Of a stretch of DNA of 7,527 bases, positions 1 through 6,929 are shown piece after piece (position 1 is the first letter of the stretch; the number at the start of each line of letters is the position of its first letter). This DNA comes from Pseudomonadota bacterium (lineage in GTDB: Bacteria; Pseudomonadota; Alphaproteobacteria; Sphingomonadales; Sphingomonadaceae). The position numbers were made by a program, and so were the translations under genes. A model generated the notes under the pieces. The model saw nothing but the letters and a program-made list of their open reading frames with translations. It had not been told where the DNA came from and did no database searches. The stretch is from positions 1 through 7,527 of the forward strand of contig JAEZCS010000061.1 in assembly GCA_023433445.1 (NCBI GenBank). Reading direction: 5' to 3'.

Positions 1-1178
1 GCGCCGCTGGTTTCGATAATCAGCCCGCGCTCAAAGCAGGCGGCGGTAATGGCTGCGGCGCTTTCGCCGGACCCGACATCGATGCCACGCATCATGCCCC
101 GGCCGCGCGTCGACAGCCCATGCTCTCGCGCCATCGCCTCCAACCGCCGTTCAACCAGCGATCCGCGACGGGCAATGTCCTGCTGGAACCGCTCGTCGCT
201 CCAGAAATGGCGCAGCGCCGCCGTCGCCGTCACGAACGCATGGTTATTGCCGCGGAACGTGCCATTATGCTCGCCCGGTGACCACTGGTCGAGATCCGGG
301 CTGAACAGCGTCAGCGCAAAGGGCAGGCCCATGCCCGACAGCGACTTGGCCATCGTGACGATGTCCGGCGTAAAGCCCATGCCTTCGAAGCTGAAGAAGT
401 TGCCGGTCCGGCCGCACCCTGCCTGAATATCGTCAACGATCATCAGCGCGCCGTGCCGCTTGGCGATGGCGTCGATCTTGCGCAGCCATTCGGGCGACGC
501 GGCATTCAGGCCGCCTTCGCCCTGCACGGTCTCCACCAATATGGCGGCCGGTGCATCCAGCCCGCTTGACGGGTCGGAAAGCCGACGTTCCAGCAGCTCG
601 GCCGTGTCAACGTCCGGGCCGTGATAGCCGTCATAGGGTTCATGCGCGACATGGCTCAGCGGTACGCCCGCGCCACCACGCTTGGCAGCGTTACCGGTGC
701 AGGCGAGCGCGCCAAGCGTCATGCCGTGGAAACCGTTGGTAAAGGCGATCACCATTTCACGGCCCGTCACCTTGCGCGCCAGTTTGATCGCCGCTTCGAC
801 CGCGTTTGTCCCCGTGGGGCCCGTGAACATCGCGCGATAGTCCAGCCCGCGCGGCTTCAGGATCACGCTTTCCAGCGTCTCCAGGAAATCGGCCTTGGCG
901 TCGGTGTGCAGGTCCAGGCCATGGGTTATCCCATCGGCGGCGATATAGTCGAGCAGGGCCTGCTTTAGAACCGGATGGTTATGGCCGTAGTTCAGCGTGG
1001 AGCATCCGGACAGGAAGTCGAGATAGCGGCCACCCTGATTGTCATGCATCCACACATTTTCCGCCTTGTTGAACTGGCGGGGCATGGACCGTGAATAGCT
1101 GCGGACCACGGATTCACGTCGCTCATAGATCGACGTGTCGGGTGTATGGCTGGTCGGCTTGGGAAACGAGGTAATCAT
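1..1178 (-). CDS. ectB: EctB, diaminobutyrate--2-oxoglutarate transaminase (C-terminus off the window)
   Basis: This PLP-dependent class III aminotransferase converts L-aspartate 4-semialdehyde plus glutamate to L-2,4-diaminobutyrate, the first dedicated step of ectoine synthesis in the cytoplasm. Translating the minus strand from the ATG at 1178 gives 392 codons without a stop; the family is usually about 415-430 residues, so only the C-terminal tail is missing. Visible family features are an N-terminal ERRESxVRSYSR-like segment (about 19-30), GPTGTNAVEAA (120-130) for cofactor phosphate binding, the VDD at 248-250 expected to contact the pyridine nitrogen, and Lys278 in MAKSLSG, the predicted Schiff-base lysine. 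Its ATG overlaps the ectA stop in an ATGA tetranucleotide, which indicates an operon with translational coupling. ectC probably follows to the left but is not seen. The main doubt is only between EctB and other diaminobutyrate transaminases, and the ectA neighbour settles it. Confidence 0.96.
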   Translation of the reverse strand, partial: MITSFPKPTSHTPDTSIYERRESVVRSYSRSMPRQFNKAENVWMHDNQGGRYLDFLSGCSTLNYGHNHPVLKQALLDYIAADGITHGLDLHTDAKADFLETLESVILKPRGLDYRAMFTGPTGTNAVEAAIKLARKVTGREMVIAFTNGFHGMTLGALACTGNAAKRGGAGVPLSHVAHEPYDGYHGPDVDTAELLERRLSDPSSGLDAPAAILVETVQGEGGLNAASPEWLRKIDAIAKRHGALMIVDDIQAGCGRTGNFFSFEGMGFTPDIVTMAKSLSGMGLPFALTLFSPDLDQWSPGEHNGTFRGNNHAFVTATAALRHFWSDERFQQDIARRGSLVERRLEAMAREHGLSTRGRGMMRGIDVGSGESAAAITAACFERGLIIETSG

Positions 1179-1690
1179 ATCGCCGTTGCTCCTGATGTTG
1201 AACCGCGCGCTGCGCGGGGTAGGGGGCCGATCCGTGCCAACCACTCGGTGGCATGGGCGCCCGCAAAATGGGTGTCGCTTTCGAAGAAGGCGCTTTTGGA
1301 AAGGTCGGTGCGCCACTTCCGTGCCAGGCCTTCGAACAGGGCCCAGGACGCGGCATTGTCTTCCGTCACCGTCGTGATCAGGTGGGTCACGCCTTGCGCC
1401 GACGCGCGGTCGAGAAGCTCCTGGATCATCCGGCTGCCCAGCCCTTGCCCTCTTGCATGTGGCGCCACGGCGACCTGCCAGACGAAAAAGCATTCCGGCT
1501 CTGAAGGGGGGCGGTATCCTGAAACCCAGCCGGCAATCACCCCATCGCGCTCGGCAATGACGCAGCTGTCGGCGAAATGCGTGCACTGGAGCAGGTTGCA
1601 GTAGGCCGAGTTCGGATCGAGCGGCGGGCATTGCGCGATCAGCGCGGTGATCGCCGGTCCATCGGACGCAACTGGCTCGCGAAACTGCAA
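1175..1690 (-). CDS. ectA: EctA, L-2,4-diaminobutyrate N-acetyltransferase
   Basis: EctA transfers acetyl from acetyl-CoA to the 4-amino group of L-2,4-diaminobutyrate, giving N4-acetyl-diaminobutyrate, the substrate of ectoine synthase EctC. The 171-residue product is a single GNAT domain. The EctA signature PLDPNSAYCNLLQ (23-35) continues through THFADSCVIAE (37-47), the acetyl-CoA loop is RGQGLG (80-85), and TEDNAAS (109-115) falls in the GNAT fold's later strand region. The frame opens after a TAA at 1772-1774 and contains no ATG or GTG before the conserved domain. The coordinates given use the TTG at 1690, which has only a poor ribosome binding site. A longer form beginning at an ATC at 1768 (197 residues) is preceded by GGGAG with 7-base spacing. 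The gene is first in the ect operon and overlaps ectB by 4 bases. The family assignment is firm; the start is not. Confidence 0.93.
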   Translation of the reverse strand: MQFREPVASDGPAITALIAQCPPLDPNSAYCNLLQCTHFADSCVIAERDGVIAGWVSGYRPPSEPECFFVWQVAVAPHARGQGLGSRMIQELLDRASAQGVTHLITTVTEDNAASWALFEGLARKWRTDLSKSAFFESDTHFAGAHATEWLARIGPLPRAARGSTSGATAI

Positions 1691-1806
1691 CGTGGATCGA
1701 TGCGCTTCGGATGAGCGCGTGACTGTCCGTGGCGGCTCGGTCGCCGCATCGGAATTTGACTCAAAGATGCTTTATCTCCCGAATTATATTCTAAACGCTA
1801 TACGCT

Positions 1807-1836
1807 TTGCCCCTCTCGGAAGATCCGGAATATAAG
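1807..1836 (+). promoter_or_regulatory. Predicted promoter of the marR-family regulator gene
   Basis: The plus strand carries TTGCCC (1807-1812) and TATAAG (1831-1836) with an 18-base spacer, matching the sigma70 consensus at 4 and 5 of 6 positions. Its -10 overlaps that of the opposing ect promoter (1829-1834), so the two polymerases would compete for the same DNA. A start near 1843 leaves an 88-base leader that includes the inverted repeat at 1874-1898. Confidence 0.4.
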
Positions 1837-1857
1837 GGATTGGACTCGGTTTTTCAA
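1829..1857 (-). promoter_or_regulatory. Predicted sigma70-type promoter of the ectAB operon
   Basis: On the minus strand a -35 TTGAAA (1857-1852) and a -10 TATATT (1834-1829) are separated by exactly 17 bases, each matching the consensus at 5 of 6 positions. Transcription would begin near 1822 and leave a long leader that contains GGGAG at 1780-1776. A second, perfect TATAAT lies at 1788-1783 but has no convincing -35, and a start from it would remove that GGGAG. The assignment is by pattern only. Confidence 0.6.
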
Positions 1858-1873
1858 CCCGATGCGCTTTTTG

Positions 1874-1898
1874 GGGTTCTTCACTGTATGAAGAATCC
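1874..1898. promoter_or_regulatory. Inverted repeat, candidate operator for the MarR/EctR-like regulator
   Basis: TTCTTCA (1877-1883) and TGAAGAA (1889-1895) form a perfect 7-bp inverted repeat around CTGTA. After one mismatch the symmetry extends to GG/CC at 1874-1875 and 1897-1898. Size and spacing suit a MarR dimer. The site lies just upstream of the ect -35 box (1857) and between the predicted marR transcription start and its start codon, so it could serve in ect control, autoregulation or both. The binding protein is inferred from proximity alone. Confidence 0.5.
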
Positions 1899-1930
1899 GA
1901 AAAAATACTTTGTCTACTGAAGGAATTTGG

Positions 1931-2455
1931 ATGGCAACAAACCGCCGTTTTCTCTATGTTTCCTTGATGAGTTCCGACATCGCCTCCCTCACGCTCCGCG
2001 CTCTTCGCCGTGTTCTCCGAGCCACTGATATCGGCAGCCGCCGTCTCGCCAACGCGACCGGCCTCACGCCATCCCAATGGCTCGTCCTGCGCGAAATCGC
2101 CTCCCGCGATTCGCCGACACCGGGCGCCATCGCCCAGGCGCTGAAATTCAGTCAGGCCACCATCACCGCGATCGTCGACAGGCTTCAGGAACTTGGCTTC
2201 GTCCAGCGCCAGCGCAGCGACAAAGACAAGCGCCAGTTCATCCTCTCAGCACTCGCGCCAGGCCAGGCTGCCTTGGCCGAAGCGCCGGATTTGCTCCAAA
2301 CCATCTTCACAGAGCGTTTCGCGGAATTGCCGCAATGGGAGCAGGCGATGATCCTGGCCGCGGTGGAAAGGCTCGCGATGCTGATGGACGCGCAGGATAT
2401 CGACGCAGCGCCATTGCTCGACAGCGGCCTTATCGACCGATCCGAGCCTGCCTGA
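1931..2455 (+). CDS. MarR-family transcriptional regulator, probably EctR-like
   Basis: This is a winged helix-turn-helix DNA-binding protein of 174 residues, a typical MarR size. N-terminal dimerisation helices (about 15-40) precede the segment TGLTPSQWLVLREIA (43-57). The HTH follows at about 62-88, with a recognition helix rich in Q, T and R (74-86). The wing has the MarR hallmark of D/R/K residues in RQRSDKDKRQFIL (93-105), and a C-terminal helical region closes the dimer interface. The ATG at 1931 is chosen because AAGGA stands 6 bases upstream; a later ATG at 1967 lacks a ribosome binding site. It is divergent from ectAB across a 240-base gap. EctR, a MarR protein encoded next to ect genes, represses ect transcription in halophilic methylotrophs, and that role is inferred here from position and similarity. 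It could instead regulate something else. Confidence 0.88.
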   Translation: MATNRRFLYVSLMSSDIASLTLRALRRVLRATDIGSRRLANATGLTPSQWLVLREIASRDSPTPGAIAQALKFSQATITAIVDRLQELGFVQRQRSDKDKRQFILSALAPGQAALAEAPDLLQTIFTERFAELPQWEQAMILAAVERLAMLMDAQDIDAAPLLDSGLIDRSEPA

Positions 2456-2491
2456 TCCGCGCCATCCCCCCGCTCGCCGCGCTGTCCTGAC

Positions 2492-5056
2492 TTACTTCTG
2501 GTGCTGGAAGCGCCCGGCCAGCATCAGATCGGCTGGCGATGACGATCTGCCGAGCCACAAGGAAAATCTCCCCTCAGGCACGATCCATTTGTGTTCGGCC
2601 TCACTCCATACGCTGAGCGGATGGTTGCTCGCCTCCGGGTCGATCTGGATTTCGATCTGCTTGCGCTCCCCCGGCTTGAGTTCCACGCGTTGAAACCCGA
2701 CCAGGCGTTTGGGTGGTTGGGGTGCTCCGGCAGCGTCTGCGGCGGGCGGCAGCGAAAGATAGGCCTGAACCACTTCAGCGCCCGCATGCTTGCCGGTGTT
2801 CGCGACAACGGCTTTGGCACGATAGAGCTTCGCTGTTGGATCAAAGGCCATCGTGACGTTCGACATGGCAAAGCTGGTATAGGAAAGCCCGTGGCCAAAC
2901 GGGAAGGCGACGCAGGGGTTGCGGCCCTTCACCAGCTCGCAATTGCCACTGACATTCGCATCGTACCAGCGATAGCCGATGTTCAGCCGCTCGGCATAGC
3001 GTACTGTCTGCTTCTTCGCCGCCTCGTCATACAGGCCCGGAAACTGTTCGGCGCTCACATTGTCCAAAAAGCCTTTGCCCACATAGGGAAAGGTGACGGG
3101 CAGCTTGCCGGAAGGATTTTTGATCCCGAACAGCAATTCGGCGACGATGTTGCCGTCTTCCTGCCCCGGAAACCAGCTTTCCAACATGGCTGGACCTTGC
3201 GGGCCGACCAGTTGAGGATCCATGGCGACGCCCGCATTGTCCTTCAGCACCAGCGCGGTCTTGCGGTTCATGCTGGCCCCCGTCCGGGACGGTGCCGCGA
3301 GCAGCGCCTTTATCATCGCGACCGTCTGGCTGTTCCGCGCGGCGTTCTTACCCGTGGTAAGAGCAATGATGTTCGACCGTGGAGCATACCAGTCAAGATT
3401 GTCGCCCGCAGCCGCCGACCCGGCCAGTTCCCGCCCACTCGCGCCAGCAAAGGTCGCCCGGTCGGCGCCTTCTTCTGAAATGGTGCCCGCCATGATGATG
3501 ACGGCATCTGCCGCCCCGGCCTGTGCGGTTACGTCATCAAAGCTCACCGCCGCGCCATCAAGGGTCGCCGACAGATTATCATCATCGACCAGCGCGAGCT
3601 TGACCGCAGCACCTTCATTGCCGAGCGACCTCAGCGCATTGCGCAGGCCTTCCACCGGAGTCACCGTATAATGCGGAACGACGTCGGAACTGCCGCCGCC
3701 AGATCCCATCGGCTCGCCGGGCAGTGACCCCCCGGCTACCGCTTGCTGTGCATAGACCTGCGATGCCTTGCCGATCACCAGTACGGATCTGACATCCCGA
3801 CGAAATGGAAGCGCGCCTCCATTCTGAAGCAACACCGCCGCGCGCGCGCCTATGGCGCGCGCCTTCAGGCCATTTTCTTCCACTGCCATGGGTGTCTGCA
3901 CCAGCGGGCGCTCGAAAATCCCGGCCTTGAACATCTGGGTATAGCGGCGCTCCAGCGCGGTATCGATGTCGGCGGTCGTTATCTCGCCCTTGGAAAGGGC
4001 ATTGTTGAGCTTGTCGACCGACCAATAGAGTGGCGTCGGCATTTCATTATCCAGACCGGCCTTCAACGTCGCCGCCGTGGTCTTCATCGCGAAGAAGTCA
4101 GACTGCACGTAGCCGGTGAACCCCCAGTCGCGGCGCAGCACGCCCGTCAGTATATCTTCATTCTCACATGATGATTTGCCGTTCACATAATTATAGGCGC
4201 ACATGACAGCAGCAGCGCTCCCATCCTTCACACCCATTTCAAAGGGCAGCAGGTAGATTTCGCGCAGCGTTTGCTGATCCACCGTTTCCTGGATGGACAT
4301 GCGGTTGGTTTCTTGTTCGTTGGCGACAAAATGTTTGAGCATGGCGATCAGCCCCTTTGACTGAACCGCCTTGGTCTCCGCCACGGCCATGACACCGCTT
4401 AGATAAGGATCTTCGCCGAAATATTCGAAGTTGCGGCCGAGGATCGGGAGACGCGCCAGATTGACGCCGGGCGCTTCGAATACATGCAGGGCCAGGCTGT
4501 GCATCTCATTGGCGATGACTGTGCCATATGCGCTCGCCACATCGGGGTCGAAGGATGCGGCGATACCCATCGCTGATGGTAGCGCGGTTGCCTTGGCAGA
4601 GCTTGGATGGGTGTAGGCCAGACCCGCTGCCTTTGCGGCGCTGCCTGCCTTGACAACCAGTTGAGCATCCACGCAGTCATTTTGCCCAAGCCCCACGGGG
4701 CCGTTCGTGACCCGGAAGGTGGGAATCCCCAACGCTGCGATGCCGCTGATATGGCGGCCGCCAAAACATTGGGGGAGTTCGGGCAGGATTTCAGGCGCAC
4801 TGCCGGTCAGCTGCTGCATCTTTTGCTGCAGGCTCATCGCCCGTAAAAGTGATTGCGCACGCTGGCGGGCAATCGCTTCCCGCTGTTCACCTTCGATCGC
4901 GGCGTTCTGGCGCGCGATGATGTCTTGCGACATCCAGGGTAGCGTTGCCGCGGACGGCGCATCGGCTTGGGCACCCGCAGGAATCGTCACTCCGATCAGC
5001 GCCCAGGCCCCCCAAGCGCAGGCCGATGCCAAGCTTTTCCTGCTTGTGGTGAACAT
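2492..5056 (-). CDS. Secreted glycoside hydrolase family 3 beta-glycosidase (beta-glucosidase-like)
   Basis: The 854-residue protein should remove terminal beta-linked sugars from oligosaccharides or glycosides by the retaining mechanism, probably in the periplasm. A signal peptide (1-31) ends in AQA before DA. The N-terminal GH3 barrel spans about 70-380, with the substrate-binding KHF (241-243) and the predicted nucleophile Asp320 in QSDFF. The alpha/beta sandwich spans about 405-660; Glu529 in EEGADR is the likely acid/base. GHGLSYTSF (721-729) leads to a fibronectin-III-like domain (about 745-835). AGGGAGGA directly upstream is a strong ribosome binding site and supports the ATG at 5056. 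No transporter, TonB-dependent receptor or other glycosidase is adjacent, so the substrate (glucoside, xyloside or other) cannot be read from context. Many GH3 enzymes have Trp after the nucleophile; this one has Phe. Confidence 0.93.
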   Translation of the reverse strand: MFTTSRKSLASACAWGAWALIGVTIPAGAQADAPSAATLPWMSQDIIARQNAAIEGEQREAIARQRAQSLLRAMSLQQKMQQLTGSAPEILPELPQCFGGRHISGIAALGIPTFRVTNGPVGLGQNDCVDAQLVVKAGSAAKAAGLAYTHPSSAKATALPSAMGIAASFDPDVASAYGTVIANEMHSLALHVFEAPGVNLARLPILGRNFEYFGEDPYLSGVMAVAETKAVQSKGLIAMLKHFVANEQETNRMSIQETVDQQTLREIYLLPFEMGVKDGSAAAVMCAYNYVNGKSSCENEDILTGVLRRDWGFTGYVQSDFFAMKTTAATLKAGLDNEMPTPLYWSVDKLNNALSKGEITTADIDTALERRYTQMFKAGIFERPLVQTPMAVEENGLKARAIGARAAVLLQNGGALPFRRDVRSVLVIGKASQVYAQQAVAGGSLPGEPMGSGGGSSDVVPHYTVTPVEGLRNALRSLGNEGAAVKLALVDDDNLSATLDGAAVSFDDVTAQAGAADAVIIMAGTISEEGADRATFAGASGRELAGSAAAGDNLDWYAPRSNIIALTTGKNAARNSQTVAMIKALLAAPSRTGASMNRKTALVLKDNAGVAMDPQLVGPQGPAMLESWFPGQEDGNIVAELLFGIKNPSGKLPVTFPYVGKGFLDNVSAEQFPGLYDEAAKKQTVRYAERLNIGYRWYDANVSGNCELVKGRNPCVAFPFGHGLSYTSFAMSNVTMAFDPTAKLYRAKAVVANTGKHAGAEVVQAYLSLPPAADAAGAPQPPKRLVGFQRVELKPGERKQIEIQIDPEASNHPLSVWSEAEHKWIVPEGRFSLWLGRSSSPADLMLAGRFQHQK

Positions 5057-5267
5057 GATTCCTCCCTCACTGAACCCGGTAACGCGCTGTCGAAGCTTAT
5101 GCTGAACAGCGTGATGCGATCAGCAGCGGCCGCTGTCCACCTCTATCGTCAGTTAGGCAAGCGCCTGCAATCGGCCATGTTTTTGGTGGAGGAAGCTGAG
5201 GAGGGGTGAGATCGCCGTCCGCCAACATCCCTGCGACCCGGCGCGCTCATCAGACGGCAAGCACTGG
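5057..5267. other. Gene-free stretch upstream of the GH3 gene
   Basis: No convincing coding region is seen here on either strand; the short open frames are arginine- and serine-rich shadows. The stretch must carry the GH3 ribosome binding site (minus strand, about 5061-5068) and presumably its promoter. Only weak sigma70-like matches are visible, for example TTGCAG and GATAGA spaced by 17 bases on the minus strand. CGCTGT (5085-5090) and ACAGCG (5106-5111) form an inverted repeat around 15 bases. No T-run terminator was found for the gene to the right. Confidence 0.5.
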
Positions 5268-5501
5268 TCAGTCGGCCCGTCCATTGTTTCTCCGCCGCCC
5301 GACATGGCTGCGCGCTCCAATCAGCGCGTGGCAAGCAGGGAAGTTTGTCTCACGGCGTTGCCGGTTGCGTTGTCCCGGCGGCACCCAGCCGGGTGGAGCC
5401 TTGCCGCAGAAGTAAGGGGAGGGGGGCGCATGATGGGGCACTTGCCCAGCCGAGATGTTGGCGAAGGCGAGCATCGCAAGCGCAGCCGCGCTATACCGCA
5501 T
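5268..5501 (-). CDS. Small predicted secreted protein with two cysteines, unrecognised
   Basis: This 77-residue ORF starts at an ATG inside the last codons of hemN, overlapping its end by 11 bases. The N-terminus MRYSAAALAMLAFANISAG looks like a signal peptide, though it has a single charged residue and no strong cleavage site. The mature part has YFCGKAPPGWVPPGQ (about 31-45), a PACHA motif about 15 residues later, and a basic tail (RRRNNGR). The two cysteines could pair in the periplasm. Third codon positions are mostly G or C, as in the neighbouring genes. There is no strong ribosome binding site, so translation may depend on coupling to hemN. An in-frame upstream ATG at 5564 would add 21 residues that hide the signal peptide and is less likely. 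I do not recognise the family and propose no function. Confidence 0.5.
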   Translation of the reverse strand: MRYSAAALAMLAFANISAGQVPHHAPPSPYFCGKAPPGWVPPGQRNRQRRETNFPACHALIGARSHVGRRRNNGRAD

Positions 5502-6798
5502 GGCTAAACCGTCTTTCCGCCGGTTGCAGATAGCTGTCGAACGCGGCGGCGATGCTGCGGGCATAGGGGAGGGCGTCAGGGGTCAGTCGCACCTTGGCTC
5601 CATCCACCCTGACAAGGCCCAGCCGTTCGAAGCGTGACAGGTCGGGCATAGGCGTGGCTGCATCCACATGCGCTTCGCCCTGGCAGAGGATCGCCTCAAT
5701 GATCCGGCCGCGACGGCGATCATCGGTGGTGCGGAGGACTCCGCGCGTGGCGGTCAGCCCGCCACCCTCCACAAGGTCGCGCCACGGGCCTGCCTGCTTT
5801 TCGTTCTGGACGATCAGGTCCGGGAACTGGCTGATCGCGCTGGCGCCGAGACCCAGGAGGATTTCGGCGGGATCATCGGTGAATCCCTGGAAATTGCGGC
5901 GGAGCCTGCCTTCGCGGGCAGCGCAGGCGATGCTGTCCTGCGGCAGGGCGAAATGGTCGAAGCCGATCGCGGCATAGCCAGCTTCGGTGAGGAGGCGATA
6001 GCCCCGAGCCGCCATGTCGAAACGGGTAGCAAGATCGGGCAGGGTGCTGCCGTCTATACGGCGCTGGCGCGGCAAAAGCTGGGGCATATGGGCATAGCCG
6101 AACAGTGCAATGCGTGCGGGCTGCATCCCGATGCTTGCCTCCAGCGTCGCCGCAAGATCATCGAGGCTCTGGCCGGGCAGGCCATACATGAGGTCGAAGC
6201 CGGTCGCGATCCCGGCGGATCGAAGCTGATCGACGGCTCTTTCCACCATGTCGAGCGGCTGGATGCGGCCGATGGCGGACTGAACATGCGGGGTGAAGGT
6301 CTGCACGCCAAGGTTGACGCGGCTGATCCCCATCGCCGCCATGGTGGCGATCCACTTGGCATCCAGGCGGCGCGGGTCGAGCTCCACCGAAATCTCCGCG
6401 CGATGCGCATCGAAGCAGAGCAACAGCTGTTGGAGCAGGCGTACGAAATCGACCAGCGGCAGCGAATTGGGACTGCCGCCGCCAAAGGCGATCCGCGCAA
6501 TCCGGCCACGTCCGCCCAGGCGCCCGGCGACAAGGGCAATCTCGCGCTCCAAAGCCTCGACATAGGCAGTCAGGCGGTGCGCGCGATTGGCCGCGCCTGT
6601 GTTGCAGCCGCAATACCAGCATATGTCGTGGCAATAGGGAATGTGGACATAGAGGGAGAGCGTAGCGCTCGCGTCAATCGCGTCGAGCCGGGCGGCTAGA
6701 TCCGCCGCGCCTATGTCCGCTGTGAACTGCGCGGCGGTTGGGTAGCTGGTGTAGCGCGGCACCGGCTGGGCGAGCAGATCGGGGTGATAGGTCCACAT
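5491..6798 (-). CDS. hemN: HemN, oxygen-independent coproporphyrinogen III oxidase (radical SAM)
   Basis: HemN oxidatively decarboxylates coproporphyrinogen III to protoporphyrinogen IX without oxygen, using S-adenosylmethionine radicals, and so supports haem or chlorophyll synthesis at low oxygen. From the ATG at 6798 it has 435 residues, close to the E. coli length of 457. Diagnostic features are PRYTSYPTA (14-22), YVHIPYC with the CxxxCxxCxC cluster motif (Cys56, 60, 63, 65), GGGSPN (106-111), FDLMYGLPGQ (201-210), DHFALPQD (281-288) and RNFQGFT (301-307). The cysteine spacing and RNFQG motif separate it from HemW-type proteins. The in-frame ATGs at 6801 and 6834 are alternatives. I disfavour 6834 because it abuts an FNR-type box and adds 12 residues before the conserved MWTYHPD-type start. 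None of the three has a good ribosome binding site. A small secreted ORF overlaps its 3' end. Confidence 0.95.
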   Translation of the reverse strand: MWTYHPDLLAQPVPRYTSYPTAAQFTADIGAADLAARLDAIDASATLSLYVHIPYCHDICWYCGCNTGAANRAHRLTAYVEALEREIALVAGRLGGRGRIARIAFGGGSPNSLPLVDFVRLLQQLLLCFDAHRAEISVELDPRRLDAKWIATMAAMGISRVNLGVQTFTPHVQSAIGRIQPLDMVERAVDQLRSAGIATGFDLMYGLPGQSLDDLAATLEASIGMQPARIALFGYAHMPQLLPRQRRIDGSTLPDLATRFDMAARGYRLLTEAGYAAIGFDHFALPQDSIACAAREGRLRRNFQGFTDDPAEILLGLGASAISQFPDLIVQNEKQAGPWRDLVEGGGLTATRGVLRTTDDRRRGRIIEAILCQGEAHVDAATPMPDLSRFERLGLVRVDGAKVRLTPDALPYARSIAAAFDSYLQPAERRFSHAV

Positions 6799-6833
6799 CA
6801 TGGAGCGGATCGCACGGGCGGCATCCTGGCACA

Positions 6834-6847
6834 TTGAGGCAGGTCAA
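6834..6847. promoter_or_regulatory. FNR/FixK-type binding site between hemN and ompW
   Basis: TTGAGGCAGGTCAA is a perfect TTGA-N6-TCAA core of the FNR/Anr/FixK recognition sequence. Its centre (about 6840.5) is 42 bases from the hemN ATG at 6798 and 89 bases before the ompW ATG. hemN and ompW are both established targets of FNR-family regulators in other proteobacteria. Direction, sign of control and which gene responds are inferred. No clear -10 box was found on either side. Confidence 0.65.
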
Positions 6848-6929
6848 ATCACCGCTTGCGCGGATCAATGTCGGATGCTTGCGACCAGAGCAGACGAGGG
6901 TCACCGACAATAGGGACGGAGACAATCTC

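Noticed and set aside
49..426. Plus-strand open frame of 125 codons at the left edge
   Set aside because: It is a shadow of ectB, whose minus-strand frame is open throughout and carries all catalytic motifs.
1827..1851. GGAAT-N17-GTT on the plus strand, resembling an EcfG general-stress promoter (GGAAC-N16/17-cGTT)
   Set aside because: One -35 base is wrong and the -10 match is only three bases; the overlapping sigma70-like elements fit better. It would be attractive for a stress gene but is too weak to call.
2456..2491. Possible bidirectional terminator between marR and the GH3 gene
   Set aside because: The 36 bases are GC-rich but form no clear stem followed by a T-run on either strand.
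2591..3478. Long plus-strand open frame (295 codons) opposite the GH3 gene
   Set aside because: It lies antisense to the GH3 coding sequence, with no recognisable domain or ribosome binding site.
5384..5397. Hairpin CACCC-AGCC-GGGTG
   Set aside because: It lies within the small secreted ORF, lacks a T-run, and is explained by the codons of its GWVPPG motif.
5668..6699. Long plus-strand open frame (343 codons) opposite hemN
   Set aside because: It is antisense to a well-supported radical SAM gene, shows no family motifs, and is typical of long shadow frames in GC-rich DNA.
6855..6868. Possible second FNR box ending in ATCAA
   Set aside because: Only the right half-site matches; the left half is wrong at correct spacing and needs a one-base shorter spacer to resemble TTG.
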